From the NCBI GenBank assembly GCA_025084515.1, contig JAJAGP010000084.1, positions 299,936 through 363,935 of the forward strand: a stretch of 64,000 bases of DNA. Reading direction: 5' to 3'. Below the pieces are notes generated by a model. It saw only the letters and a list, made by a program, of their open reading frames with translations, did not search any database and was not told the origin of the DNA. A program made the translations under genes and the position numbers. The DNA comes from Ancistrus triradiatus (Eukaryota > Chordata > Actinopteri > Siluriformes > Loricariidae). Shown here piece by piece: positions 23,677 through 35,839 of the stretch. Each line of letters begins with the position of its first letter. Position 1 is the stretch's first letter.

Positions 23677-23843
23677 TTATAGAAACAGGTCACCAACAGG
23701 CATGCGACGAAGTAATGCTTTGTAGGCCTCACACAATCTAGCAGATGCTTCCACAGAGTACTTTTTCTCGCTCTCGTCTTTATAAAATGGCCACATGCAT
23801 AGCAAAATGCGTCTGCTGGATGTCTGCAACCTCTTGATGCCAT
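23677..23843 (-). pseudogene. Cys-rich repeat-associated frame, frameshifted
   Basis: ATG at 23843 opens MASRGCRHPADAFCYACGHF then IKTRARK; after one extra A in a run of five (about 23767) the next frame continues KYSVEASARLCEAYKALLRR then MPVGD. The pattern of a CxxC pair followed by a helical KYS..A..LCEAYKA..MPVGD block is one I recall from many uncharacterised, repeated proteins in fish and invertebrates, not a named domain. Only about 55 residues remain. Identity is tentative. Confidence 0.5.
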
Positions 23844-24906
23844 CTAAATGGACTAAGTTGCTGTGTACTGTAAGGAAAAAGGATGTCTCTCCAAACTCGA
23901 TAAAAATGGTCAATCTTTATTCCATGCAGTACCAAAGTACAAGAGTGTACTGAGGATTCAGCAGAGCAAGACTGATCACCCGGTAGCAGAGTAACACACA
24001 ATATATACATGTGAAAGTAGTGGTCCTTCCTAAGCTCCTCCTGTAATGGGTGTGGGGTGAAGTGTGAATACTGTCGTTATCAGAACCTGAATAGAGAATG
24101 AATTCACACCTGTCTGTCTAGGTCAGTTCCCCTTTGTCTGTGATGGCTGTTGCCCACTTACTATGCAATCCCAATCAATTAGATCATGTCTCTCCGTCTC
24201 TCAGAAGGGCTATAGTGGCCCCTATAAAAACTGTAGTTATACAGCTACCCTACAATTCTGTACAGTCCAGAAAGTTCTAGATAATTCTGTGACAGTTCTA
24301 GAAAACTTCTTGATAGTTCTCCACAATTCCAGAAGCTTCTTAAGTATCTTGAAATATGGCGAATATCCTTAAAAATAGATCAATTTCAAAATATCATTGT
24401 GCTGACCACAAAAGCCAAGTTTACAGGGAATAATAACTTTTTTCTATTCATTTAGGGTCCAAACAATCAGGAAAACACACTTAACAACTGGGAACAAAAC
24501 ATTTTTTGAAAATTGTTACATGGTGTTATCGGTTTATTCATGCGTCTGTCAGAGATAATATAAGCCAAACTAGTGAATACTATGGCATCTGGTTCTTGAA
24601 ACATATTAAGATGCCATGTCAGTAATAAAATGTGCTTAGTATGTCAGTTCTGGAGCGCTCTCTGTTCTATCGCAGAGACATTTTAATCATTTACAATGTG
24701 AAATCATCATATCGCGCAATCCTGGCTGGATTACTCAACTGTGTCCTTCAAATGCAGCTTGAGCCATCTAATCCTATTCTCCTACATGCTCAGTTAAAAA
24801 GGGAGATAAGAAAAACATGTACAGATATGCACCGTTCGACATCTGCATTATGTTCCGTGAAACAGGATGCTGACTAAAATGGAAGCCGACCAGTGTTTGG
24901 CACATG

Positions 24907-25090
24907 GACTGTGGTCGCCTAGCGGTTAAGGTACTGGACTATGGACCAAACTGTCCAGGGTTCAAATCCCACCTCTGCCAGGCTGCCACTGTTGGGTCCT
25001 TGAGCAAGGCCCTTAATCCACAATTGCTTGGATTGTAAGACTGTATCAGTTGGAAGTCACTCTGGATAAGGGTGTCTGCTAAATATTTTA
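24907..25090 (+). repeat. tRNA-derived SINE
   Basis: Full-length copy with A box CGCCTAGCGG and B box GGTTCAAATCC. The tail is slightly diverged (GTCACTCTGGATAAGGGTG) and ends TAAATATTT. Confidence 0.85.
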
Positions 25091-26209
25091 TTAAACGTCT
25101 CTTGCACCTTTAATATGAATGCTAGGCCCATGCCAGGTGTTCCCCCTCTCTAAATAAGACCTGCTTCTAAATCAGGGTGTAGCTAGACCCTTATGTATTC
25201 GCCAAGACTGAGGATTCCACAAGATGTGTGCTGTCTGTGGTTCCCTTCATCCTCACCAGGATCACACATGCAAACAGAAAGACAGACTAGTCTCCAACAC
25301 TGGAGGTCTCTGGTAGTCCATGAAGTCTGCCATTCATCAAAATCAGTGCATGACCTTGATCTGCAATCTTGGCTGCAAGCAGTATCCCTGATGGCTCTTG
25401 GCTGGGTCAGATTCAGTGTTTCAAACAAAGGCCAAAAGGACATGAGAGTTTATTGTTTCTGGCTTCGTTTAAAAGAAAATGGTTGGCTCTCTTAAGAGAG
25501 TGATTCAGTCGAGAAGAGAGTGAGAGAGAGAACAGAGGGGGAAATACCAAAAGGATAAATCAGCATGAGTAACATGGAACGGCAACAACAATGAGACGTG
25601 AAAGACCCCACGTTACAGAGGTTATGTTCTATAACACCTCCCGCCGCTACTCCTCTTCCTCTTGCCCTCCTCTACCACCCTTTTTTTGTTTATCCCCATA
25701 GAACAGGCTTCGCCTTTCGCTTTTCTTCCCCAGAGTTGCGTGAGACACGATAAAAATGGCTTGGGCTTACTGAAAACCATCCTTGCTCCAAATATCTTTT
25801 TCTAATTTTATCCACTTCAATTGTATAACCTTGAGGCTACATTAATTCTGTCTCTTTTTTTTCATTCGCTCATTCTACAGCTCTTTTTTCCTTAACCACA
25901 GTCTCTCTCGTGCTGCTTGGCCTTCCTATGATATTTCAGATTTTTCCCTGTCTCTTCTCAGCAGGCTTAAACCTACTACAGGCACTGTGGCCTCTCTACA
26001 GTCCTCCTGGCACTCGCACACACGGAAGAACAGCATGGCCGGGTCAAAACCCTTCTGGCCCAGCTCAATCCCAAACCATTTGGCCAGCGACCAATCCAGG
26101 AGTCAAAACAGACCAAGGGAGAAAAGGTCTCTCCTGCTTTTACATCTAAAAACCATAACTATTCTATATTACTATAGAATGGAAAATTAATTCTATATTT
26201 TGCATATAT

Positions 26210-26819
26210 CCCAGTTTTTATTAGAATACAATCAGAAAGTACAGGAAATTTGTACGCAGTATTAAAAAACCTGAAAGAAAAATAAGAAAAAGTTCTGTAG
26301 GCTACAGTGGTAAGTATTTAGTCTGACCAGCTTCATCGATATGCCAAGTTGACCCTTCCACAGCCCAAAGTACCTTAAATCAGGTCTTTTCAGAAGAGGC
26401 AGCAACCAAGAATCCAATTTTTTCAGAAAAGCAATAGGGTGAAAAGCTTAAGATATGCTAAAGCTCACAAAGATTGTAATGAAGATCAGTGGAAGACTAT
26501 TAAGTAACAAATCCAGGTTTGAAATTTTGGGTTCCAATCATCGACAATGTTATTTATGTTCATTATACTATTGATAAAACAACAAACCTACTGGTGTGGG
26601 ACTGTGGTAGCCTAGCGGGTAAGGTACTGGACTATGGACCAGAAGGTCCAGGGTTCAAATCCCACCTCTGCCAAGCTGCCACTGTTGGGTCCTTGAGCAA
26701 GGCCCTTAACCCACAATTGCTTGGACTGTAAGACTGTACCAATTGTAAGTCGCTCTGGATAAGGGCGTCTGCTAAATGCTGTAAATGTAATGGTGTCCTA
26801 AGACTTTTGACCAGTCCTG
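26210..26819. mobile_element. CAGTACTGTGCAAAAGTCTTAGGCC TIR element, copy 1
   Basis: Shares TTTATTAGAATACAATCAGA and TACAGGAAATTTGTACGCAG with copy 3. Right end TCCTAAGACTTTTGACCAGTCCTG followed by TA. The left end is missing. A SINE sits directly before the right end. Confidence 0.72.
26597..26790 (+). repeat. tRNA-derived SINE, near-consensus
   Basis: One of the best preserved copies, with both box motifs and the full tail to GCTGTAAATGTAA. It sits directly against the right inverted repeat of the element 26210-26819. Confidence 0.88.
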
Positions 26820-27736
26820 TACATGTCTGCAGAAATAGTGTGCTGAGGCATTGATCATGCATTTAAAACTGAAAGTATAAAATGCATGTTCCAAGAGCAC
26901 TGGTCTGGCATCAGTTAAGAAAACAAAACAAAACAAAAAAAACTTTACAAATAAAATCAGAAGAAAAAAGCATCAGCATTCCGATTGTGTTTACTGCCTC
27001 CCATATTCAATCACCATAGAATAACCTCACACCCTGCCTCTGTGTGTTCAATGTCACAAAGCATGGGCACATAGCTTTGGCTGGCCACATGTTCACATTT
27101 GTACTCGACCACTACTCTGACCCAACATTCCTTCATTTTTCTCATTATCCATTTTGCCCATTGAAGTCTCCAGAGCAACCCAATACAAAAGCTATTGTAC
27201 ATATACCCACTCCCTACCCAAGCGGAACACTGAATCTTGACCAAATTGTGACATTCCACTAGCTTAAAACCCTTTGCAAGGCAAAACAGATGTGCTTTAT
27301 TAATTCAACGGGTGTTGAAAAACACATGATTTGGTGTCTCTCACCCGAAAAGTACTCACCGGTTTTTGCCATAAAAGAACAATAGTTTACACCACGGATC
27401 ATTGAAAATGGTGCGCTGTAGTTCTGAAGACGAGTTAGCAGTTGTTTAATGTTATAAAACCAAACAAAGACAAATTTACTGTTAGTGGGGCCCGCAAAAA
27501 ATCCATTGGCTCATACCAAAACTTAAACTGTACAACAAGCATTACTAGACAGATTTCTGTATGTCAGTACGGCCATTTCAATCACTCCTAGCACCCCATA
27601 TTACAAACAACGCACAACTGCACGGGGTGATTCAATGTTTCAGTTACGTAGTTATTTATTCTGCAATGCAGAGGACTCCTGATTCATGTCTAGCGCTGTA
27701 TAACACTCAGTGCAACATCTGAGAAGTTCACTCTTA

Positions 27737-27928
27737 CACTATGGTAGTCTAATGGGTAAGGTACTGGACTATGGACCACAAGGTCCAGGGTTCAAATCCC
27801 GCCTGTGCCAAGCTGCCACTGTTGGGTCCTTGAGCAAGGCCCTTAACCCACAATTGCTTGGATTGTAAGATTGTACCAATTGTAAGTCGCTCTGGATAAG
27901 GGTGTCTGCTAAATGCTGTAAATGTAAA
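27737..27928 (+). repeat. tRNA-derived SINE
   Basis: Full-length copy with a changed A box (TAGTCTAATGGG) and intact B box region (GGTTCAAATCCCGCC). Tail complete. Confidence 0.86.
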
Positions 27929-28195
27929 CACTCAGGTTCAAATGTGTATAGGTTGTGCAAGTACAAATAATTAACACAGAAGTTAATCTCCCTCTGGCAG
28001 TCATAAGCAATTCATTAGTCAACTACTAACATGATGTTTAATAATGTTAAACACAGTACAGTGCAAAAGTCTTAGGCCACCATTACACATTTGCTGTTTT
28101 AGCATAGATATAATGACTATATAGAACATGGTGTCGATAACAGGACCCGTTTTCAAACTTGGATTTGTCACTACACAGTAATCTTCATTCATATG

Positions 28196-28385
28196 GAACT
28201 GTGGTAGCCTAGCGGGTAAGGTACTGGACTCTGGACCAGAAGGTCCAGGTCAAATCCCACCTCTGCCAAGCTGCCACTGCTGGGTCCTTGAGCAAGACCC
28301 TTAATCCACAATTGCTTGGATTGTAAGACTGTACCAATTGTAAGTATCCCTGGATAAATGCGTCTGCTAAATGCTGTAAATGTAT
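28196..28385 (+). repeat. tRNA-derived SINE, inside TIR element
   Basis: Full-length copy whose B box has lost bases (CCAGGTCAAATCC). Inserted in the GTGCAAAAGTCTTAGG element 28054-29142. Confidence 0.86.
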
Positions 28386-28530
28386 GAGATTTTGAATATC
28401 TTAGCCTTTTCACCCTGAAAGTGGTTTCTTGGATGCTACCGTCCCAAAAAGACCATTCCTGATCAAGCTTCTTCAGACTGTAGAAGGGCTTCCGATGAAG
28501 CTGCCAGATGGTGCTATTACTCAAATGTCA

Positions 28531-28979
28531 CAGTGGTGCCTCGGTTCTTGTTGTTAATTCGTTCCAGAAGGCTTGTCAAGAACCAAAAATGACGAGTACC
28601 GAACAAAGTTTTCCCATAAGGAATATGTAGGGTTATGGAGTTGCATTATACATGTGCTCTCTGATTGATGACGGTGATATGTTCCAACATATCTTCCTGA
28701 GGAGTTTAACAAGCGGTCTATACTGTGTGATTGTGTAGATAATGGAAAGGATACTTTGATAAGTAAGGACAGGCAAGTTAACAGCAAGAAAATAGCAGAG
28801 ATCTTCTCTGAGGGCTATTGTGAACCTATATCACTATATACTGAATCGTTGCTCATGAATTATGAATCTTGAATCGAGTTCCGGCTGAAGCGAGTCCCGC
28901 GGCACGACTCAAGCTTATAGCAAGTTTAATACAAGTGCGCCGAGTACCAAGCAAACCAAGAACCGAGACAATACCACTG
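28531..28979 (-). mobile_element. CAGTGGTACCTCGGTTCTCGA TIR element, copy 2
   Basis: Ends CAGTGGTGCCTCGGTTCTTG and CAAGAACCGAGACAATACCACTG. TA follows on the right; CA stands on the left where TA is expected. Contains ACCGAACAAAGTTTTCCCAT, shared with the other copies in reverse. Inserted inside the larger element 28054-29142. Confidence 0.75.
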
Positions 28980-30245
28980 TACTTGCCACCATTTTTTAAC
29001 ACTGCATCCAAATTTCCCCTATTTTCTGGTGGTATTCTAATCAAAAGACTGAAAACAATTATGAAGTACGTGGTCATTATACCATTGCTAAAATAATGGT
29101 ACATCTAATCTAATGGTGACCTAAGACTTTTGCACAGTACTGTACATCAACTGCTATTAACTAGAAACTCTTCGCCCACTAGAAACTACTTGCCAGTCAT
29201 TTTCTGCTTTTTGTAGTTCACATTGTTTGGATGTGTCAACCACCAATACGACTGCATCCTTAGTAATACAGTGACTTGCCAATGACCTAACTGTAGAAGT
29301 TATTCCGCATGCAGAACACCAGACGGAGAAAACGCAACTCATTTTATAACAGGCATGTAGTAATATCACGGGGTCATTTATTTAGTCAGCAATGCATAAA
29401 ATAAAACAAAAGTAAGACCAATACCACAGACAACAGGGAATGGTACGACCAAACAAACCCCAAGCCAATATATATTATCAGCAAATTATATGAACCGTCG
29501 TTCCATGTGTGCTTTGATAAACAGGCTCAGTAAGGCAGGGTGTAAGCTGTAGGCCTGTATCGTCTTAAATGGTTCATTTAAAAATAACACACTGAAATGC
29601 AACTGTCTGTACAATGTGTACAAGTAAAGATCGTTTGAGCTTTTCCGGAGGGATACATTTTGCAAATAAGTGTGTGTGTGCTAGTGTGTACAGACACACA
29701 TACACACGCACACAGGCAGCGCATGTACAAACTAAACAAAAGGCAGAGCTGCGTGTAGAAAAAGGCTGAGAACAGCAGCATAGGAAAAGAACTTACTGCA
29801 AAATTTAGAGCAGCAAAGTTCCTATTTGTTTTAATTGGCAGCATAACATGTGCTCCTGAATTTCTGTATTTGGTTCTACATTTATTTTATGCTCCTAGTT
29901 TTCTGAAAGTAGGAGCACATGTGCGCCCATGAAAAACGGTTACAGTCAAAGTCCGCACAGCATAAAATACATCAATGGATAACTCTGGAAAATCAGTCGA
30001 ATCCTATCCAGCACTATCCTGTGTTCCAGGCCAGTATCGGCCCTAATACCAATTCTCAGCAGTGGACCGGTGCATCCAGACTTGGCATGCTAGCTGCCAT
30101 ACGGTAGTGCTTTTGTTTAACATTTTCGCTACGTAAATCTTTCATGCACCGATTACTCAGAAGCAGCGGCGTTCAACAGGCACGAGAGAACTTGGACGAG
30201 ATGTAAACGTGCTCACAGACGGTCCATTCCTTATGCTCTGAAGAA

Positions 30246-31025
30246 AGAAAGAGCCAGGAGTGCATTGATTTGGTCAAAACTGGTTTGCTGCAACATAACT
30301 AATAATCAATTTGGATGGCTAAGGAGCCATCCAAGCAGGTTGGTGTGAATAAATCAACTGTGGGAGCAATTGTAAGACATACAAGACCATTGATAATCTC
30401 CCTCGATTTGCAGCCCCATGCAAGATCTCATCCCGTGGGGTCAAAATGATCATGAGAAGGGCAAAAATCCCAGAACTACGGAGGGACCTGATGAATGACC
30501 TGCAGAGAGCTGGGACCAAAGTAACAAAGGCTACCATCAGTAACACACTATGCCAAGGAGGACTCAGATCCTGCAGTGTCAGGCGTGCCCCCCTGCTTAA
30601 GCCAGTACATGTCCAGGCCCATCTGAACTTTGCCAGAGAGCATATGGATGATCCAGAAGAGGATTGGGAGAATATCATGTGGTCAGATGAAACCAAAATA
30701 ACCAAAGTTTTTTGGTTAAAAACTTAACTCGTCGTGTTTGGGGGAAGAAGAATGCTGAGTTGCATCCCAAGAACACCATACCTACTGTGAAGCATGGGGT
30801 GGAAACATCATGCTTTGGGGCTGTTTTTCTGCAAAGGGGACAGAACGACTGATCCGTGGTAAGGGAAGAATGAACAGGGCCATGTATCATGAGATTTTAA
30901 GCCAAAACCTCCTTCCATCAGTGAGAGCATTGAAGATGGAACGTGGCTGAGTCTTCCAGCATGACAATGATCCCAAACACACCGCTCGGGCAACGAAGGC
31001 GTGGCTCCGTAAAAAGCAAGACCCT
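30246..31025 (+). mobile_element. Tc1-like remnant without ends
   Basis: Coding blocks of a third Tc1-like transposase: MIMRRAKIPELRRDLMNDLQ, AGTKVTKATISNTLCQGGLR, ARSVQAHLNFAREHMDDPEE-like text, WSDETKITKVFW, and on to FQHDNDPKHTARATKAWLR-like codons near 30955. The Asp of SDETK and that of HDND are kept; the third catalytic residue lies beyond the break at about 31025. A stop after WLKT and frame changes show it is dead. Confidence 0.8.
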
Positions 31026-31916
31026 CACCCCAAGTGTGCTACGTTTCTTTTCTAAGCACTCCGAAAACTCCATATCCGTTTTTGCTTTCTTTAATTTCTC
31101 ACTTTGAGATTTTCACCATCGTTCTCCAGGCTTTCAGCTACATTCCACCAGATATTTTCTTTAATATCCATGTTTTTAACAGTTAGTTGCCTGTCATATG
31201 AGCTCTTGTGCTCTGCTACCAGCAGGACGAGCTGTTCTGCCTGACAACCGAGGTCTGATTGGTCATCCTGATTTTAACGCATCCTAATAACGCAGACATT
31301 AGAACAGCGTCACAGTCCGTCAGTTTCAGACCCAATGTGAAGGATCTTTATCAAAACTTGACATGCGTTTTTTTTGTCCCTAACAATCTGAGTGTGAAAA
31401 GGCCTGTATTCTCTGTAAGATCAAACTCACACCTGGTCAGAGGGCACATAAACGAAAGGACAGGACACTGGTCAAAATGAAGTCACAGTCTTTACACTAC
31501 TGTAACAAATATAGTGTATTTTCACAAGAAAACTGTGTAAACAATACATAAATGCAGACAGTGGAACACTACCATCTACACAGCGTCAGTAACGTTATCA
31601 CATACGAAGCCTAAACTGTTAGAAACAACCAAAACCCTTTGTAATTTATGGAAATGCACCATAATTATAGATAATACAGTAACATACTATTAAAACCCTA
31701 TGTAGGGGAAAGCCAACACAATTCACGCGGAGGGTATGATAGACCTGATACTTTTGTTTGAAGGAAGCCAAAAATGCACTGAGACAGCATTAAGAACACG
31801 GGAGATCAAGCAGATTAAACAGAAACTCAAAGTGAATGTGAGCCACTTTATACAGTTATAGGTAAGAGAGTCTATACAGGTAGGGGGGGAACAAATACAA
31901 GGTGCATATTATGTGT

Positions 31917-31952
31917 AAAAAAAATAAAAAAATAAAAAAAAATAAAAAAAAG
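31917..31952. repeat. A-rich run (A6-8T)n
   Basis: Runs of six to nine A separated by single T, plus strand. Not adjacent to a recognised SINE or LINE end. Confidence 0.85.
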
Positions 31953-32179
31953 AGTTCTCATTTGCACCCATGCACAAAAGGTGATTCATTAAGTTACTGT
32001 TTTTAATGCCATACAACAACTTACAAATATAAAAGACTTTTTTTTTTGTGCATCATTCTGGGTACACGCGCATCTGTGTTTAATAAATGCCATTGTGTAG
32101 AGATCAAATTGGGCGATGCTGCATACAAAGTAGGGGTGGATATTGGCAAGGACTTCCAAAACCAAGACATTTTGGACTT

Positions 32180-32581
32180 TCTTCCAACTTTGTGGGAACA
32201 GTTTGGGGGAAGCTCTTTACTCTTCCAGCATGACTGTGCCCCAGTGCACAAAGCAAGGTCCATAAAGGCATGGTTGGGTGAGTTTGATGTGGAAGAACTT
32301 TACTGGCCTGCACAGAGCCCTGACCTCAACCCTATCAAACAACTTTGGGATGAACATCAGTGTCTGACCTCACAAATGCCCTTCTGAATGAATGGGCAAA
32401 AATTCCCACAAACACAAATCCAAAAGCTTGTAGAAAGCTTTCCCAGAAGAGTGGACGCCATTATAGCTGCAAAGAGGGGACCGACTCGGGTTATATTAAT
32501 GCACATGGATTTAGAATGGGATGTCATAAAAGCTCCTATAGGCATAATGTGTAGGTGTCCCAATACTTTGTCCATATAGTG
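32180..32581 (+). mobile_element. Tc1-like 3' part (CACTATATGGACAAAAGTATTGG family), copy 1
   Basis: Ends GTGTCCCAATACTTTGTCCA then TATAGTG. The preceding frame has SSLLFQHDCAPVHKARSIKA, WLGEFDVEELYWPAQSPDLN and PIKQLWDE: second catalytic Asp present, catalytic acidic residue replaced by Lys. The 5' two thirds are missing; text from 32045 to 32180 may also belong to it. Its end is 63 bp from exon d. Confidence 0.83.
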
Positions 32582-32644
32582 CTTCTGCGCTTAGTATCAC
32601 AGACACTGAAACTAAAAAATGCAAAGAAATAAAGGAATGCTTAC

Positions 32645-32713
32645 CAGGACACTGTAAATGTGCAGACAGCGATACACCGGAGAAAAGTCCACCAACTCCT
32701 GAGCACCAGGCAC
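32645..32713 (-). CDS. exoc6b: exoc6b exon d (69 nt), VPGAQELVDFSPVYRCLHIYSVL
   Basis: A phase 0-0 exon of 23 codons between TTCTGTAG and CTG|GTAAGC. QELVDFSPVYRCLHIYSVL is almost identical to vertebrate EXOC6B and very close to EXOC6, so it is diagnostic for Sec15 though not for the paralogue. It is the start of the conserved middle region, about residues 281-303. It is flanked by two very large introns (6.7 kb and 14.8 kb). The 3' end of a Tc1-like element lies 63 bp downstream in transcript direction, at 32581. Confidence 0.94.
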
Positions 32714-32804
32714 CTACAGAACAAGTAGGATTAAAAGTGATTAGGTACTAATCATACGGCCAGAATTTTCTTTGAGAGGTTTATAGCGAACAGGAGAACA
32801 ATAT

Positions 32805-32970
32805 TGACCAAGATACTGGATTACTGACCAGAAGGCAAAGTGTTCAAATCCCTCGGCTAGTCTGCCAGTGTTGGGTCCCTGAGCAAGGCCCTTAACCCAA
32901 AATACAATCCTTGGAAAGTGCAAGTTACTCTAGATAAGGGCATCCGGTAAATGACTACATGTAATGTAAA
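32805..32970 (+). repeat. degraded tRNA-SINE
   Basis: Recognised by TTCAAATCCCTCGG, GTTGGGTCCCTGAGCAAGGC and the tail TAGATAAGGGCATCCGGTAAATG. More diverged than the other copies, so probably older. The head is incomplete. Confidence 0.7.
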
Positions 32971-33182
32971 TGGTTTTCTAACTTAAATATGGATGCAGCA
33001 ACACTGGACAGTTCTTTTTGTTTAAAGTTTGTGATTTTTATATGCTGACATTTTCCCACAAAATTATGGTTGAACCACATCACAGGAACATGCTCCTTCC
33101 ATAGAAAAAGTTTTTCTGGTAACGTCATAAATAATATGCTATTGCACAAACGGAAGCTAGCAATAGACTATTACACGGCACA

Positions 33183-33316
33183 TCAAATCCCACCTCTGCC
33201 AAGCTGCCACTGTTGGGTCCTTGAGCAAGGCCCTTAACCCACAATTGCTTGGATTGTAAGATTGTACCAATTGTAAGTCGCTCTGGATAAGGGCATCTGC
33301 TAAATGCTGTAAATGT
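33183..33316 (+). repeat. tRNA-SINE, 5'-truncated
   Basis: Begins inside the B box (TCAAATCCCACC) and runs to GCTGTAAATGT. A further tail-only scrap of the family (AAGGGCGTCTGCTAAATGCT) lies at 33567-33592. Confidence 0.83.
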
Positions 33317-33689
33317 CTCTGATCCTTTCTTTATTTTCCAATCTAGCCAATGATTATGAGACAAAGGTTTTTCCTAAAAATAAAAAAAAACGTTTCTTTC
33401 AGACTTTCAGTGCAAGTTCTGTATGTATGAATGTGGTTTTCCGACAAATTTCGTCTACCCGAGGCAGTGTTACACAATCGAAAAAAGAATTTATAGAAGG
33501 AATTTGACAAGACAAGACCTGTCACAACAAGACAAGACCCAAGACCCTAGGAAACTGGACACATAAGGGCGTCTGCTAAATGCTGTAAATGTACATAACC
33601 TCAAAGATACCGGATACCTTTTCTACCCATCTTTAACAAGGGTGCCAACTCACAAATTTGCCTTCAGTTTTGTTTTCCAGATGTGGGAA

Positions 33690-33885
33690 ACATTTACATT
33701 TACAGCATTTAGCAGACGCCCTTATCCAGAGCGACTTACAATTGGTACAGTCTTACAATCCAAGCAATTGTGGGTTAAGGGTCTTGCTCAAGGACCCAAC
33801 AGTGGCAGCTAAGCAGAGGTGGGATTTGAACCTTGGACCTTCTGGGCCAGAGTCCAGTACCTTACCCGCTAGGCTACCACAGTCC
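33690..33885 (-). repeat. tRNA-derived SINE, near-consensus
   Basis: Complete on the minus strand, from the A box near 33876 to TTTACATTTACAGC at 33690. It begins after GGGAAACATTTAC with no clear target duplication. Confidence 0.87.
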
Positions 33886-34117
33886 TAACCTAAGAAAAAC
33901 CATCACAGAAAGTGTTCTACATAATCTGGGAGTTTGGTCCTCATCACTTTAGACATTTTTTAGTCATCTAAACAATATATAATAAATGCTGAAAAACCAT
34001 TAAGAATTAACCAAAGTTACAAACACAAGCTCAGCGTTAAGGGAAAAAGTTGCACAAATCTGATACATTTGTCATTGTTGCTGTACACCAAACCTGACGT
34101 TTTCCTTTCCAGTGTGC

Positions 34118-34740
34118 CCCACTTACTCTCACCGGTCACTTATAGATGCACCTATTTCTTTCTACACTCTTCCATTTTATCAGTTCCACTTTCTACATAG
34201 AAGCACTTTGTTGTTCTAACATTACGGACTGCAGTCCATCCGTTTGTCTTTTCTGTAGTCCCCTTTACTCTGTTCATTAATGGTCTGCACCCCACACAGG
34301 AGTGAGGGTTGTTTCAGGACTTAAGCAGTGCTCACTCACTGTCCACTCCATTAGACACATCTACCATATTGCTCCATCTTTTGTAGCTCATCTGTTGTTG
34401 CACAGTTCATGTTAGTCATCCTAAAATTGTTCATCAATGCTCTCAGGATGCTGGTGGCTGGACATTTTTGGTAGGTGGCCAAAAACTAAAGCAGTAGTGC
34501 TGTGTCTGATTCACTCATACCAGCACAACACTGAGTATGATCCTCCACCCAAATAGTACCTGATCTGTGGGGGTCCTGATCATTAGAGAACAGAGTAAAG
34601 GGGACTAAAAGCATGTTGAGAAACAGATGGACTACAGACTGTAACTATAGAACTACAAAGTGCCTCTATATGGTAAGTGGAACTGATAAAACAAACAATT
34701 AATGTATAAACAAGGAGGTGTACCTAGGAAGTGTCCGGTG
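34118..34740. repeat. palindromic non-autonomous fish repeat, copy 3
   Basis: Left end CCATTTTATCAGTTCCACTT, right end TATGGTAAGTGGAACTGATAAA then AAGGAGGTGTACCTAGGA, forming inverted ends. The internal GTTGTTGCACAGTT and CAGCACAACACTGAGTATGA blocks match the family. Better preserved at its ends than copy 2. Confidence 0.68.
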
Positions 34741-35782
34741 AGTGCATATAGCAACGCAACCACAGCCTTGAAGAGTGAAATCAGATTTGATGCAATTTTT
34801 TTCAGCTAAACAAGACCAGCTTTGATCTGATGCCTGCTGAAAGGCAAGCAGGGAAACAGAGGCAGCTGGGTCACAGCTTCAGAGGAAGAGCACCACTAAA
34901 CAATATCCAAGAGCCATCAAGAAGAAAACAATTAACCACAGGCACCAGCGCCAGCTCAGTGGCAGGAGAGTGTTAGGACTGTGTGTACGAATGTTTTCCT
35001 CCCAGGACACTTGTTTGAAACCAAGCCTTTGAGTTGACGAGAAGGGTGAGGAGGTAGCACGGGGTTGATGTACTCACTGGTAACCACTATAATACCCTCG
35101 CTGGCACGAATGTTTGTCAGGAAGCCCTACCACAGATGACAGGCAGCCAGATTAAATCCTGGCACAAACTCTGCCTGTTTTCCAGCATCAGGAAAAGAGT
35201 GGAGTACATGAAGGGCTGGAGAGAGCAAGGGCTAAAAGGGGTCAACTGAAGGGTATAGTTAGCTCCATGAGTCACCGCGCGGTACACTATCTATATGGTA
35301 CCGTGGAAACCTTTCAAGGCTGCAAGTTATACATGCAAGCCGCAGACAAAACATGGTGTGACATTCTCAAAAACAACAATCGTTTTGTGTTTAAATCAAA
35401 GTCAAAGTAAAGAGATCAATTGTCTCAATAACAAGACACGAACCAAAATGTTTACAGGGATCATGTAGGTCTCATGTTAACAGACTAGGTGGGTTGAACA
35501 TCTGATAAACAACAGCATTTCTTCACCCGAGGCTTTGCGTCGGCTCTTTCTCAGCCTGTAGACCCACAAAACACATCGTCTGTGTTTGATTAGCATCCAC
35601 AGCTGAAGAGCACATCATGCACGCTCCACACAGCTTTCAGAGTGCTGGTACAAACAGTGGTCGAGGTCCAATAACGAAGTGTTAGAGACATGAGCATCGA
35701 TAGACAATGTATGAGCAAGGGTTTTTTTGGTGTTGTTTTGTTTACAGAGATTCAAATGAAAGCTTCATGATGTCAAATAAGC

Positions 35783-35839
35783 ATCGCAATTATTTTACAT
35801 AATCGCAATTAATTTAAATTATCGCAATTATGTAGGACT
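35783..35839. repeat. three tandem copies of a 19-bp unit
   Basis: ATCGCAATTA begins at 35783, 35802 and 35821, exactly 19 bases apart, with A+T-rich text between. Confidence 0.8.

Larger units (their letters stand above)
28054..29142. mobile_element. CAGTACTGTGCAAAAGTCTTAGGCC TIR element, copy 2, with two nested insertions
   Basis: Left CAGTACAGTGCAAAAGTCTT, right GACCTAAGACTTTTGCACAG then TACTG and TA. Inside are a SINE (28196-28385) and a CTCGGTTCT-type TIR element (28531-28979). After removing these, about 450 bp of its own remain, without a transposase frame. Confidence 0.82.
17818..32644 (-). other. exoc6b intron d/e (14,827 bp)
   Basis: Contains a truncated Tc1 (19965-20887), a Cys-rich broken frame (23677-23843), four full SINEs, two members of the GTGCAAAAGTCTTAGG family, a CTCGGTTCT-type TIR element, and Tc1 remnants at 30246-31025 and 32180-32581. 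The stretches 17818-19964, 20888-22500, 24000-24900, 25100-26200, 26830-27730, 29145-30245 and 31026-32040 contain nothing I can name; 20888-21600 looks repeat-like but unclassified. Confidence 0.65.

Noticed and set aside
26597..26670. tRNA-like promoter boxes that could be called tRNA genes
   Set aside because: A and B boxes belong to the SINE head; no cloverleaf with anticodon arm and paired acceptor stem is kept, and the same unit recurs many times with the SINE tail.
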